Assembly (NCBI RefSeq): GCF_950023065.1
Contig: NC_088679.1
Coordinates: 64,480,001 to 64,544,000, forward strand
DNA: 64,000 nt
Reading direction: 5' to 3'
From: Planococcus citri
Lineage: Eukaryota > Arthropoda > Insecta > Hemiptera > Pseudococcidae
Position 1 is the first letter of the stretch. The number at the start of each line of letters is the position of its first letter. A program made the position numbers and the translations under genes. The notes under the pieces were generated by a model. That model did no database searches and was not told the origin of the DNA. It saw only the letters and a program-made list of their open reading frames with translations. This document shows, piece by piece, positions 22,270-34,620 of the stretch.

Positions 22270-23574
22270 TTGATAAAAAATATTAGTTTTCAAATTGCTT
22301 TTTATTAAAGAGCAATTCAATGTATCTACCCGATGTTGGTTTTTGAGAAAATTCTTTAGAGTGACTTTTTCTAAGGAAATTGGGAAGGTTGGTTGAATTT
22401 TCATGGATCTTGTTATCATTATATGAGGCGTAAAATTTTATACAGAACAGTACCCTCAAAATTCGATACATTCAATTTATTTTTAAAACGAATGGAAAAT
22501 AATTACCGTAAAAAGGACTCGTTGTAAATGCATTTTGAAACGTACTCGCAGCAAAAGAAAAATGTTTCAGAATGTAATTCCAGAGGAAGATTAATAAGTA
22601 AGTATACCAAATTTATAGGTATTCACCTATATTTTACTAGGTAAGTAGGTAGCCTAGTTTGTTTGTTTCAAATATGATGTTTCAAGTGAGATTGTTATCT
22701 ATTTTATTTACTATGTTTTCATATTGTAAGATAGGATTTAATTCAGTTTCAATGGTCAAAAGTGACTACTTTTTTGTGATTCATTTCATTATTTTTATTT
22801 CAAGTTGAATAAAACAGCATTCTTCGTCAATTTTTTTAGGTACCTACCTACTTTGTTCGATCGTCATAAGTTTAAAACAGATCGAATTGAAATGATAAAA
22901 CTGGAGAAACCTAAAATCCGATGGAGGCAAAGGCAGGCGTAGCCAAAGAAGGTGAAGAGGGTCCCTTGCGAGCGTAAATTTGAAATAAAACGTGCAAAAA
23001 TGGGCATTTTTTGTTAAACAGATGCTCATAAATTTGAGACCATTTAGAAAAAAATTCCATTTCGATGAAATTTGGGGCAGTTTGACACACAAAAACAAGG
23101 TCCTCAAAATGATCCAAAAATTATGGCAAGTCATAAGTAGTTATAAGTGTCCTAAAAGCGGTCTTCTTTTTATCTTTCTCAGCTTGTAAAATCATCATTT
23201 TATTCCTCGCGAAGACTTTTGCGGATATTAAAAAATTCAATACCTATCTTTAGAGGATAAAATTCTCAATAAAATGGCACCTTAAAATATGCACTACGGT
23301 CCTCGAGGTGGTTCAAAAGTTATGACGCGTCAAAGTTCAAAGTATACATAATAGTTTAAAAATATATTCTCGATCTTGCTGGAATAATATACTCAAAATG
23401 AGTCATATGTATTTTCCAGATAACTCTTGAACAAACAGGGTATCTGAAGGAATTTTTCAGATAAAAATCACTACTTTTGCTCTACCTTTTCACTGTCATT
23501 TTAAAAAACATTTCTAAATAAATTATGCTCCTCCCCCCACCACAACTATTTCCAATTCTTTGGTGTCATTCAGA
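22270..23574. other. AT-rich sequence without a supported gene
   Basis: Open frames near 22844-23189 overlap on both strands and show no motif. Nothing else was recognised. Confidence 0.35.
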
Positions 23575-24070
23575 GAATGTCGCATTTGCATAAAAGCAGT
23601 CTTGAATTCAAATCAAATACAAAATTCCTTGGATTGATTTTCGACTGAAGCTCAAATGGACACCTCACTTTTTATCCATTAAACAGAACTTAATGAAAAC
23701 CCTAAATCTATTGAAAGTGATTAAAAATCCAAAATATAACCCTTCAAGATCTCTTTTACTTCAGTTATATAGATTTCTAATTAGAAGCAAAATAGAATAT
23801 AGCTGTCCAGCCTATATCAGTGCATCAGATAAAAACCTATCAATCCTTAAAGTAATACAAAATGCTGCCTTACGCCTATGTATTGGAGCATTACCATCCT
23901 CTCCTATAGACAGCATCTACTGTGAAGCTAGTGAACCCCCTCCAAACTTCAGGAATTTCTATATTACTAATAAATTCATTGTATCAGCAACAACAAATCC
24001 AACAAACCCAGTCGGAACTTTAATCAAAAAACAAATTCAAAATATTTCAAACCATTCTGAAAATCACTCC

Positions 24071-25327
24071 TGGGTAATTCTCAGAAAAAGGGTCGATTTT
24101 GATATGCATAATTTTGAAAAACGAAAATCATTTTTTTGGAAAATTTCAAGTGGGAATCATTTGTATATGTGTCCCAGATCACTTTTCTAGTGTTGGCCTC
24201 GATTCAATCCCCCCCACTGTGGACCCCGGCCCCCCTAAAACGGCGATAATTAGAATTCGACCCTCATCGATGTGTAATATGTCGATTGACATGTTTTCAA
24301 GGTCGTAGAATTCGAATCTGGAGTTATTTTTTTTGTAGAGGTAGAGGGTGAGGCGTGGGGAGGGGGAAAATGTCAAATTTTGCTTATATTATCGTGTAAT
24401 ATGTCGATTTATGTTTTTCAGGCCGCAGAGTTCAAATCTGGACTTATTTTTTTGGTAGGGGTAGAGGTGAAGTGTGGGGAGGGAGAAAATGTAAAATTTT
24501 GCTCGTATTATCGTGTAATATGCCGACTAGCGCGATAAAAGTACAGCTGTCTGAAATTTGGCCAAGTCGAAGGACAAATGGGCGCTGGACAAGCCGAAGG
24601 ACAATCTCAACGTTTTTTCGTTTCTAGCCTTACCTGCTGGACATTATTCGATTTTTAACACGTAATAGACGTGTACTTATCATGTAGAATAACTTCCCGT
24701 GCTCAATTATTGGTTTTGGCGAGTTCATTGGCGTAAATGAAAACACCAAGCCGAAGGACACAGATTTTGCGAAATATCAAAACTTCACAGATAAGTACGA
24801 TCAGAACGAGCTGTAATGTAGTTTTTAAAAAGAACGGTGCGGGGTAACATTTCTATGAGAACAGTGAACCAGTGCAGCCACTCACCAGAAAAAAATGTTG
24901 GATTGGGAAGCTACCAAAAATAATTGAAAATTGCTCCAAAATTTGCGCAAAAAGTGTGTGACAGTTTTCAAATGTGAATTGTGAGCTTCCTATAGACTTA
25001 TTGCAATTGCAATTTGCACAATAAGAGACCTTCATGTTCTATGATAATGAGAATGTGTCAATTTTTCCAAAAAAAAAAATGAAGTTCATGACACTTTATA
25101 ACATTCATTTTCAAAAACATGATGTGTGACAGCCAAGTCGAAGGACATTTGGGGTATAAAATCAAATGTACACCAATGAAAGGAGGATCTAAAAACCTCA
25201 ATACCATGTGTGAAATGTGTGCGGGGTCATTCTTGAATGGACCAAAAAAAAAAAAAAAAAATTCATGCTAAAACCGTTGAGAAATTTGCCATGTACACGA
25301 ATTTTACCTTTTTCTGAGAATTACCCA
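24071..25327. mobile_element. DNA transposon with 21-bp perfect terminal inverted repeats, inserted in the I-like retroelement
   Basis: The ends are T followed by GGGTAATTCTCAGAAAAAGG (24071-24091) and the exact inverse (25307-25327). It is about 1,257 bp long with no transposase-like frame. The host retroelement frame is cut here. With the insert and one CC ignored, the retroelement frame runs on in phase into its RNase H, which independently confirms the boundaries. The flanks CC on both sides suggest a 2-bp target duplication, though CCT is also possible. Internally there are two tandem copies of about 120 bp (24271-24394 and 24395-24512) and four copies of CAAGYCGAAGGACA. Confidence 0.8.
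24271..24512. repeat. Two tandem copies of a roughly 120-bp unit
   Basis: Each starts GTGTAATATGTCGATT and contains an AATCTGGA segment, a G-rich GTGGGGAGGG tract and a TTTTGCT-TATTATC end. They are internal to the DNA element. Confidence 0.65.
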
Positions 25328-26321
25328 CCTATATTCTCCAAAATTCTTTAGGAAATTATCATGTAAACCTATTTGACCTCACTTCCGAATTCAATAAATT
25401 TCCTCCTTGGGAATTAATTTTACCAGAATTCAATCTATCCTTATCCCAATACAAAAAAAATGAGTATCCATCAGGTTTCATCAAAGAAAAATATACTGAG
25501 ATCATAGTAGAATATCATGAATTCATTTCATGCTTCACAGATGGTTCTAAAAATGAGTTTGGCTTTTTCTACTGATGGTAGAATTTCCAACTTCACAGCT
25601 CATAAATATTCTTCAATTTTCAATTTAGAAGTTTCTGTCATACTCCATTGCCTACAAAAGATCTCGACCTCGAAAAGCCCTAACAAAAAATTCCTGATTC
25701 AATCAAACTCACTCTCTGCTCTTTTATCAATTCAAAACAAATTTTCTGAACATCAACTTGTTCATAAGATCATCAAATCATCTATAAACTTCAGACTACT
25801 GACAAAATTATTAAATTTATGTTTGTCCCAAGTCATGTAGGCATTGAAGGAAATCAGGCAGTAGATGAATCAGCTAAAACAGCTGTTACCCCCTCTAAAA
25901 TTTTCTCTGCGACCCATGATGACGTTATTAACATTCTAAAAATCATCCAAAACTCCAATTGGCAAAACCTATGGAACTCAAAAACAAATCACAAACTATT
26001 TACCCACAAAAATCAATCCTTCCTGGGAAACACCTTAGTCACTTAAATAGATCAGAAGAAAATAGAATCACCCACTTCCGAATTGGTCATGCCAAATTAA
26101 CCCATAACCATTAGTACACCAAAGCTCCTAAACCCACCTGTCAATTCTGTAATTCTGAAATAATCTCCACTCAACACCTTCTATTCTATTGTCCCTCCCT
26201 CAAAACAAAACGCCAATCCTTAAACATTTCAGACCTCAACACTACAATTCCTGACAATATCAAACAGATGGAAAACATTCTTAAATTCATCGAAGAAATC
26301 AATCTTTCAAACCAAATCTAG

Positions 26322-28869
26322 ACTAACCCCTCGAAACTGGGCTTAAAAATCCTGGCAATTATACACGCCCAGTATAAAAAAATCAAGAACGCTAAACGAA
26401 GCGAGGAAAAAGGCTCTCCAGAATTCAGACAAATTCAGAAAACAAATGCCCAACATGAATTAAACAATTATTTAGGATCATTTTTGATTTGGTAAGTTTA
26501 TTTTTTTCAGCTCTGGCATTTTTTTAATATAACAAGAATTTAAAAAAATCAAATTCTGGAATAAAAAATAAAATCGACCTGAGCCCAGGCGAGGCAGAAA
26601 CATTGGAAAACGTGAGACTCGAGAGTATTTTTGATATTTTTGAAATTTGATGCGGAAGCCTCATTATCAAATTACATCTCAAGTAACCTGAAAGGGGAAA
26701 CATATTTTGAAAATTCAAATATGTAGTTGAAAAGAAAGGGTTCCAGACGTAGGTATCCAAAGTTGAAATTATACCTGTATTTTCCAAATTTTCGCTACTC
26801 ACTTTTCAGTCAGAAATCACTACTTTCACTACCTGTTCGATACATTGTTCAACTGTAATAAAAAATAAATATCTACGCAAATGATAATAATGTTGATGGT
26901 TCATGGAACCGAGCAGTAGATTCAAACAGCTCCAAAATCCATCGCCCAAGTACTACTTGGCCGTGTAAACAGTGCCTAATGGTAGCGTTCTGCGGTCACT
27001 GCTTTGTCGTACGATTTTTAGAGAATGCAGCCGCGAGATTCCAATCGACTCGACACGTTAAATAAACGTATATCGGCGACCCAAGCGAAAAAAAAAATTA
27101 ATGATATGCTATTTATAAAACCCATTTCAAAATACGAAATTTCGCTGAAAATATTTTTCAACGCGAACGATTCCCAAAACAAGAAACAAGGCACGGAAGC
27201 CTTAAGCATCTCTACAATCCACAATCCACATAGAAGGATTAGCTTACCGAGCGTTTTCGTTACGCAATTAAATCACAATAATTTTTATTCAGTTTTAAAT
27301 AAATTAACGAATGAGTTTACATAACGTGGCGCTATAATTATGCGATGAATGCGTACTTGTGTATGAAACAAGTTTGCGCGATTTAGCCTCAGTTTTTCGC
27401 ACGTACGTCGTCGTATACTGCCTACAACAAGAAGAGAGCATATACTCGTATTCGTATTCGTATTCCCAGTGAAAGTAAATTAAATAAACAATTTGTATCG
27501 AAGAAAGAACGTGAAGTACATTGAAAAAAGTAGTAAAGCTTCAACGTCGTCGGAGCCGCGCGTTAACTTTCTCTTTTTATTCATTTGAAATGTGTCTACC
27601 CGCAGTAAACAACTTCTTACCGGCGAAATGTGCGATAATGATTTCATTAGTGATGAATTACCATTAAAATATTATATTATTCGATTATTGTGTTTAGTTG
27701 ACAAATAATATTATCGCGAACTTGGCAAGTTTGGTGTTGAAAATAATAATGTGCGGAATATCGCCCCGTGGAAAATGCATTGATTTCTTATGGTAAGAAA
27801 GTTTTCATATATTTCGAAATTTTTTCTAGACCAGTTTTTATATGGTACTCTTATACTCGATCTTGCCTATATGAACCGAGGGGAGTAAACTCGAAACGTA
27901 AATTATTTAATCGGTATTTTTATAGCTTTTGATGAAGCAATAATACCCATTAGTCATGTTTCTTCGAACTGAGTTTTAGATACCCTTGTGGAAAGTGCAA
28001 GTATAAATATATGTATTTTCGGCGAATGTTTCATTAGATAGGTATACGCATAGGTCAACTTGTGATTTGAACGTGTACGAGAGAACGAACGAATGGTTGT
28101 ATGTAGAATGATTCGTATATTAAAATTATTCGCGATGTATTACATACATTATAATTTACTTTTTATTTTTATTTCAGTACTGGACATAGACATATATAAT
28201 ATTAATACGTAGGTCTAGGTATATAAGGACAGCCTCGTCGTCTTTGTATCGGTTTTATAGTCATTAGCATAAGTGTGAAATAGACTGCAACTTTCACTTA
28301 CATATACGTATACCATACCCACTATGTAAACTTGAAAGAATTTGCGAAAAAAAAAATTATTTATTGGTATATCTCAGGTACGATAAAACTCCCCTGAAAT
28401 GTCTTCTATGTAACTAATCACGATGAGGAAATGAACCACCTACACTGCGATAAATTTAACAACTCGGATTACCTACGGTAATACGATTTCATCGCCTTTA
28501 AAATTTCAGATTATCTACGATGAAAAAAATTACTGCGAAGTCATTCTATACCCTGCCTCTAACTACTCTTCTAACACCAAGGAAATTCATTACTATATGA
28601 AACCGGATCAAGCTTTAGGCATTCCTATAGATCGAATTTTTATTTGATTGATCTTCAATGCAGTACACCTATTAAATCGTGACATTGAACAATGAATCGG
28701 AATTATTTTAAAAGTTCCGGTACCACTCCTATAAGTCGAAAAAATCGACACCAACGTCTGGATTAAAGGAATTTTGACACCACCTCGTCTAGTACTGTCT
28801 TCGGCAACAACAGGAAGTGAGGAATTAAAATAAGTAAGTATCTATCGACAGAGACGTGAGACTGAAATT
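26322..28869. other. Mostly unannotated sequence with a CpG-rich patch at 27380-27650
   Basis: No supported gene. The stretch at 27380-27650 is CpG-richer than its flanks (CACGTACGTCGTCGTA, then GTCGTCGGAGCCGCGCG) and could be a promoter or 5' UTR, but no coding exon connects to it. CCAAGTACTACTTGG near 26946-26960 is a 15-base palindrome. Confidence 0.3.
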
Positions 28870-30380
28870 TTCTCAACTATGTACCCCAGAACCCCCCACC
28901 CCTGTATTTTTCATAATAATTACCCAGATGATGCTCGATCAAATTTTGGAAGGGGGAATAGTCAAAAAGAGAACAGAATATTCTTGATTTTGCCCGAGCA
29001 AAGCGAGGACGAAAGCATCGCAAAATTTGCAAATCTATTTCGAAGGAGTTAATTTCGTTATTTTGCACTTTTTTGCGCAGGTAAGGTACCAACCCTGTAT
29101 GTATCGATTTGGTTATACTTCTTGAATTTCCGAAGCATGGATCTAACGAAATTTTTTTCGAAAATATCACCACTTTTTTCAACACCCAAATTTTCAGAAA
29201 CAGGCTGTCTGACAAAAGTCCCAGACAAAAAAATCATGACTTGTTCATGAATCATGATATATTTTACACATTTTCACCGCATAAATAATTTGAAATTGAA
29301 TTCGAAAATTAGATATTTTGGTTTTTTAAGTTCTCTGATTTTTTGAACAAATTTTTTATTTTTGAGGGCATTTTAAAAAATTTTCAAGCGCGAATTCGAG
29401 CAAAATTCATGACTTTCATGGCTTTCATCGCCGTTGGACGAGTTTTTTTTTTCAATTTTCAGGAAACTTGAGAGGGTCAGGATTTCTAACCAAACTCCCC
29501 AACAAAAATCATGATTTTTTCATGACTATTTCACGATCTTTTTTCATATTTTTACCGTATGACGACCCACCCCCACACAAAAATTGAATCAAGTTGAAAC
29601 TGCGATGAAACCGAACAGGGTTGTCATTTTTACAAGATCAATGATTAGGTATATTTCAGTTATTTCACTTTGCTGATTTTTTGAACAAATTTTTCAATTT
29701 CTTTTATTTTATGGGCTATTAAAAAAATTTTCAAGCGTGTTCAGAGCAAAATTCATGACTTTTTCATGACTTTCGTGATTGTTAGACACCCTGAGAAAGC
29801 TCTTTACTCGACCTGCCCCACATACAAAGAAAAGTCAACAAAAGTCAAATTTTTCACAGAAAAACATTCAGAAAATTTATAAACAAAGTAAGTATTCTTC
29901 AATTTTATCAAAAATTAACTTTTTTTCCAATGATTGAAGCTTTTCGATGGGCTTTTGAATTTTTTCATTTTTTCACTACCTTTTTGACCGAATTCACTAC
30001 TTTTTCACAACTTTCACTACTTATTAGATGTTCATAATGACCAGATTTTTTATTATTTCAAACATAGAATTTGGATGTTGAACTTGGTCAAAAATTGACG
30101 CCACTGTATTCCAAAATATTTTCTCAGTTTCAATGCTTCGAAAACAAGAATTCGCTCAATCAATCTTTTGAAACTGGGCCATTTTCTGCAAAAAGTTTGG
30201 AACCGCCAGGATGGTGTAAAGATTTTTCTGGGTCACTTTAAACTGAAAATGAATGCCCACGACAACATTAAATTTGTTCCAAGTCCTTCAACTTTTTTTT
30301 TTCACGAATCATCATCCTATGTATTAGGTAATCATGCCCTAAATTTGATTATTTTCGTAAAAATACTTATTAAATTAAAA
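28870..30380. repeat. Diverged repeats with CATGACTTTTTCATGAC-like motifs
   Basis: A block at about 29110-29240 (ATCTAACGAAATTTTTTTCG, CCAAATTTTCAGAAA) recurs near 55640-55720 and 61710-61790. The stretch around AATTTTCAAGCG and CAAAATTCATGACT at 29380-29425 is repeated at 29725-29790. No coding sequence. Confidence 0.5.
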
Positions 30381-30391
30381 ATTGATAGGTA

Positions 30392-32102
30392 CAGGCATGA
30401 AATCCACAATTTAATTTTTTTAAGTGAGTTTAGTGACTGAAAAATAGCAATAAAGTGACCAAAATTTTGAGAAATGACAGCGAAGTATAGGTATATATTA
30501 ATGTTAGTCGAGGAGCCCGCATAAGAATCTATTGCACCCCCCCCCCCCCGTCGATCCTCCGGGACAACTTTTTTCTTAAAAGGGCGAGTCCTAAGAAACA
30601 TTTCCAGCCCTTGTACTCAAAAAAAAGTGGCCCTACTCACAAAATGGCGGTCATTTTGATTGACAGGTCAGCCAAAATCGCAGATTTTGCATTCCAACAT
30701 AAGACTTGCACAAAATTTTTTAAACCGTACAATCGAAAGATCAGGTAATTCCACCTGTCAAAATTTCAAGGGCTTAAGTGCCTTTTTCGATTTTTTGTGA
30801 ATTTTCGAACATCAAATTTAGGCCAAAAATGAGGGGAACAAAATCAAAATTTTATCAAATTGACCAAGAAAGCTGAAATTTGGGATATGCCTTATTTTCG
30901 ACACGCCAAATCGATTGGAAACTGTTTCAACCCGTTTTGAGCTGTTCTGGAGCTTCCAGCAGATTTTTGAAACTCAAAATTTCATCAAATGAAGATGGAA
31001 AGTAGAAATTCATTCTGCAAACTAATTTCCACGAAGTCGACTGCAGGTGGATTTCACGTCGTTTTGGAGCCTCCAGCGACTTTTTAAAAATTACTGGAGC
31101 CTCCAGTAGATTCTTGAAACTAAAATTTCCCAAAATTTTATCAAATGGAGATGGAAAGCCAAAATTTATTCTGCAAACTAATATCAATACGCTACAAAGT
31201 CGACTGCAGCCTCCGGCGACTTTTTAAAACGTTGTATGGCGTTTTTTGGAAAATTAGAATTTCCAAAAAGTAGCTGGAAGCTTCAAAACCATTTGAAACC
31301 ACCATGCAGTCGACTTCATATCGTGATGAAATTAGTTTGCGAAGTAAATTTCAGCTTGCCAGCTCCATTTGATAAATGTTGTGGGAATTCCAAGTTTCAA
31401 AAATCTAGTGACTCCAGTAATTTTCAAAAAGTCGCTGGAGGCTCAAAAACGACTTGAAATCCACCAGCAGACGACTTCGTAGCGTATTCAAATTAGTTCG
31501 CAGAATAAATTTCGGCTTTCGATCTCCATTTTGATAAAATTTTGGGAAATTTAGAGTTTCAAAAATCTGCTGGAGGCTCCAGAACTGCTCCAAACAGGTT
31601 GAAACAGTTTCCAATCGATTTCGCGTGTCCAAAATACGGTATATTCCAAATTTCAGCTTTCTTGGTCAATTTGGTAAAATTTTGATTTTTCCCTCATGTT
31701 TGGCCTGAATTTGATTTTCAAAAATTCACCAAAAATCGAAAAAGGCACTTTAGCACTTGAAATTCTGATAGGTGATAAATTTTTGCCTGATCTTTTGATC
31801 TACCTCTGTACGGTTTACAAAATATCGGCTCTATCCAATCACATCTTCTTATATTTTTAATGTTGAACAGTTGATTTTCAATTTTTTTTTTTTTAAATGA
31901 TAATTCTCAAGGATTTTTATGAAAAATATTGATCATTTCCTGAAATTTTGCACTTTTTCTTTTTTACTCGTACATGACAAATCTCTTAAAAAAGTGACCA
32001 AAGTCATCTTTTCTGGCCATGTTTGCCGAAATAGTGACAAAAGTGACTTGCAAGTGAAATTAGTGACTAAGTCACTTATTAAGTGACCGAATTTCATGCC
32101 TG
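30392..32102. mobile_element. TA-flanked element with CAGGCATGAAAT ends, containing foldback copy B
   Basis: TA at 30390-30391 and at 32103-32104 flank CAGGCATGAAAT (30392-30403) and its inverse (32091-32102). Both subterminal regions carry several GTGAC words in a similar order. TA target duplication suggests the Tc1/mariner superfamily, although only 12 bp at the tip are perfect. Foldback copy B (30506-31822) lies wholly within it, so the outer element is older than or contemporary with that insertion. No transposase was found. Confidence 0.6.
30506..31822. mobile_element. Foldback element copy B, right end truncated
   Basis: The order is the same as in copy A: terminal AGTCGAGGAGCCCGC, a C-run (30538-30549), ATGGCGGTCATTTTGATTGA, tandem GGAGCCTCCAG units, then the inverted set of units and an inverted arm. 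The right arm stops matching about 31822, so roughly the outer 250 bp of that arm is missing. It has no retroelement, which defines the pre-insertion structure of copy A. Confidence 0.75.
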
Positions 32103-32109
32103 TACGTAC

Positions 32110-33719
32110 ATCAAAAAATATAAATTTTTCAAATGTTCAATAAAAATGAAAAAAATTAAAATGACCGAAAAGAGTTTCGAATTAACATTTTCTGTAAACG
32201 ACAACACTTTCAAAAAAGGGAGGAAAATTGAAAAAAAAAGTTCCATGTGGCAATGTTGAAACGTCAAACAACTTCCAACATTTTCCCAACAACAAAAAGA
32301 CCAAATAAAAAATTATGGAGAAGAACTTTCTGGAGAATAAAAAAAAAAATTAGAAATAAGTACAAAAATACTGGGAAAAAAATAATTGAAAGCATGATTC
32401 CATCTACCAAACTTAAAGTATGCAGATCTACTCGAATGAATATAATTATTATTTAGATTTCTGCATTATAAACACACTTTTCAACGTCTCAGTTGATTTA
32501 CATAGTTCATCATCTGATTCGCTGATTCAACTTTCCAACGGTTTTACAAAAATATTATCACCGTCCGAAATCACAAGTTCTGTTTCACTTCCAAGCAAAA
32601 AATAAAATTAAGTATCACTGAAAAGAGAACACCATGATTCATGGAATCTCCAGTTGGAACGAATTTTGGAGAAGTTGCTAATACTTTAGCATATTTGAAA
32701 TTTTTAGAAAAAGTGCACCAAGTATAGAATTCAAATTTGCTTGAGGAAATGGACAACAGCTTTGTAAAAATTGATTATTCAAAACAAAGCGAGGGCAAAA
32801 GCTCTCAAAAGATAATGATTTCTCAAAATTAAAACAATATTATTTTCGACGTGTGAAGTCACTTGATCAACACCCTCCAACTCTGTTCAGTGAAAAATTT
32901 CGAAACGAAATACAACATCATTCTTGAATTATTTTTGATGATGCAAAATGTTGATTTTCATGACTTCAGAATTTTCAGTTTTCAGGATGTTAAAATAATT
33001 TTAAAAATACGAATGAGTCTCAAGTGAGGCCCAGGCCAAGAGCTCTCGAAATTCACAATTCTATATTTTTTTCGGGACATAATTTTTATACCTGCATATT
33101 TTCAAAAACAACCAATTTTGGCAAAAATGAGAAATTATTGTTTCCAATATTTTGGACAAAAAATAGGACATTTTTGAAAATTTCAATAGAAGTTGGAGAC
33201 TTTTTGGCAGTTTTGACTGAAATGCATTGGAAAGACCTTTTTTTTTGTAGGAGAATTTCAAGCAAAACAACACCATTTTTGATATGATAGGTCAGTTTTT
33301 CTACTTTCTACGTAACTTTGATCGGAGAAAGAAAAAGGAAAATGATCTGGCTCGAGCGAAAACTCGTAAAAATTTTCAATTGAATAAGAAAAAACCCATG
33401 GTGTAAACACAATTCTTTCCCAACTTTCACAAATTTCCAATCGTTTTCCTTTTTACCGAATTTCCCAACAAAATTCCCAACTTTTCGGTGGGGGGGGGGG
33501 GGGGTCTCTTTGAATGTAGATACGAGTAACTCAAAGGTCATAAAATCAGCAACGATATTGCGCTGCAACGAGTAAATTCAATTAGAAATTCAACGCCTAT
33601 CTCCAATAATTATTAAATTGAATTTGTCATAGATGTAATAATTATCATCATCTATCGACCAGGCAATGAATCATCATCGTATAATTTCTTTCTAAAAACT
33701 CTTCTCCAGTTGCATTCTT
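32110..33719. other. AT-rich repeats, no supported gene
   Basis: Contains GAGCGAAGCGAGGGC-family copies near 32783-32810, 33021-33050 and 33345-33367, and a G-run at 33488-33504. Open frames are AT-driven. Confidence 0.35.
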
Positions 33720-34620
33720 AGACTATGCGATTACTCACGAAACCCCGACTGAGGACAAGTTCGAATCGAAATATTACGCGATATCTCGCACGTTTTCGTC
33801 GTCGATATTATTCGCGTAAGTAATAAAAAAAGTGCGAAAAAATGTGTAATTAATTTGAATGATGGGGGTATGATGGAAATGGCCTCTCTGACATGAATCG
33901 AAGGTGATTGGGAGATGAAGTTGCCTCGGAAGTGGCTGTAGTTTCCAAGCGAAGGTAGAAGGTAGCAGAGAAGAGGCAGAAGTCGGTAAGAAGACCTCGA
34001 AGAGGTCAGCGCAACGTTAACGCAACAATGGTGAGTTAGATTGGTTGACCTTGCATCTTGTAACTGGTTTTGTTCTGCTGTATCCATGTTCCTAATTAAC
34101 ATTATTCCGTCGTCTTCGCTGTTCCGCAACGTTTATGATAGTTGATACTATTTGTGAAAAATCGCAAGAGAATCGCGGGTTTCCACGCACGTTTTATTTT
34201 TTATTTTTTTTTGGTGATAACTAGTCGATGAAAAAAGACGAATTAGTTTTACTCACTTGCTCGGCAAGTATCGCGCGGTTTACTTTTTTCATTTCTTTAA
34301 TGACGCAAAAACGTGTTTATCGGTCGGTCTGTCTTTGAAATAGTGTAGAATTTTTGATCGATTTCATCTCTATACTACGTGTGTTCGTGTATTTCGATTT
34401 TTGAATCATCTTTTTCGCGTGTTTTGGTGACCGAGCTGTTCGATGAAGTGATAATTTGATGTGTAGAGTGAATAATTGTTTAGTGTGTGTTATTTTTATT
34501 CCGGTAAAAGAATTGTTTTTATTGTGAATAAGTGAATGAACAGAGTGCAAATTGTGGTGAAATACTCTTCTTAAAAATATTGTCTACTCACAGGATTTGC
34601 CAGTTGGCGTTCAGTCCAGG
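33720..34620 (+). promoter_or_regulatory. CpG-rich region, possible promoter or 5' UTR upstream of the mol-like gene
   Basis: The CpG content rises sharply here. Possible exon ends are ATG|GTGAGT (34028-34036) and CAG|GTAACA (about 34617-34624). The mol-like gene needs at least one upstream non-coding exon because its coding exon 1 opens with a splice acceptor, and this is the best candidate region before 45.8 kb. An Arg-rich 32-codon frame from 33725 and an opposite-strand frame at 33731-34129 are not convincing. Confidence 0.3.

Larger units (their letters stand above)
23575..26321 (+). pseudogene. Broken I-like non-LTR retrotransposon with RNase H, interrupted by a DNA element
   Basis: Only the 3' half of ORF2 is visible. 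It has the post-RT region (KFLGLIFD near 23623-23646, YRFLIRSKIEYSCPAYISAS, QNAALRLCIGAL), then an RNase H domain: FTDGSK at 25534-25551, an E-containing helix (FNLEVSVILHCLQ), SNSLSALLSI, and VPSHVGIEGNQAVDESAKTA near 25822-25881. A C-terminal zinc-knuckle-like segment follows (CQFCNSE, then QHLLFYCPSL, about 26134-26196) and ends at TAG 26319-26321. The RNase H third Asp is Asn, and there are frame changes near 23648, 25560 and 25830 and stops near 26045 and 26115. RNase H downstream of RT, plus the C-terminal Cys/His region, fits the I clade. Confidence 0.85.

Noticed and set aside
26895..27010. Possible 5S-rRNA-like or SINE promoter sequence
   Set aside because: Only a short stretch on the reverse strand resembles 5S rRNA. 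The rest does not align, and CCAAGTACTACTTGG is better described as a plain palindrome.
33731..34129. Minus-strand open frame of 132 codons in the CpG-rich region
   Set aside because: No domain, no splice or start context, and CpG-rich DNA tends to keep frames open by chance.
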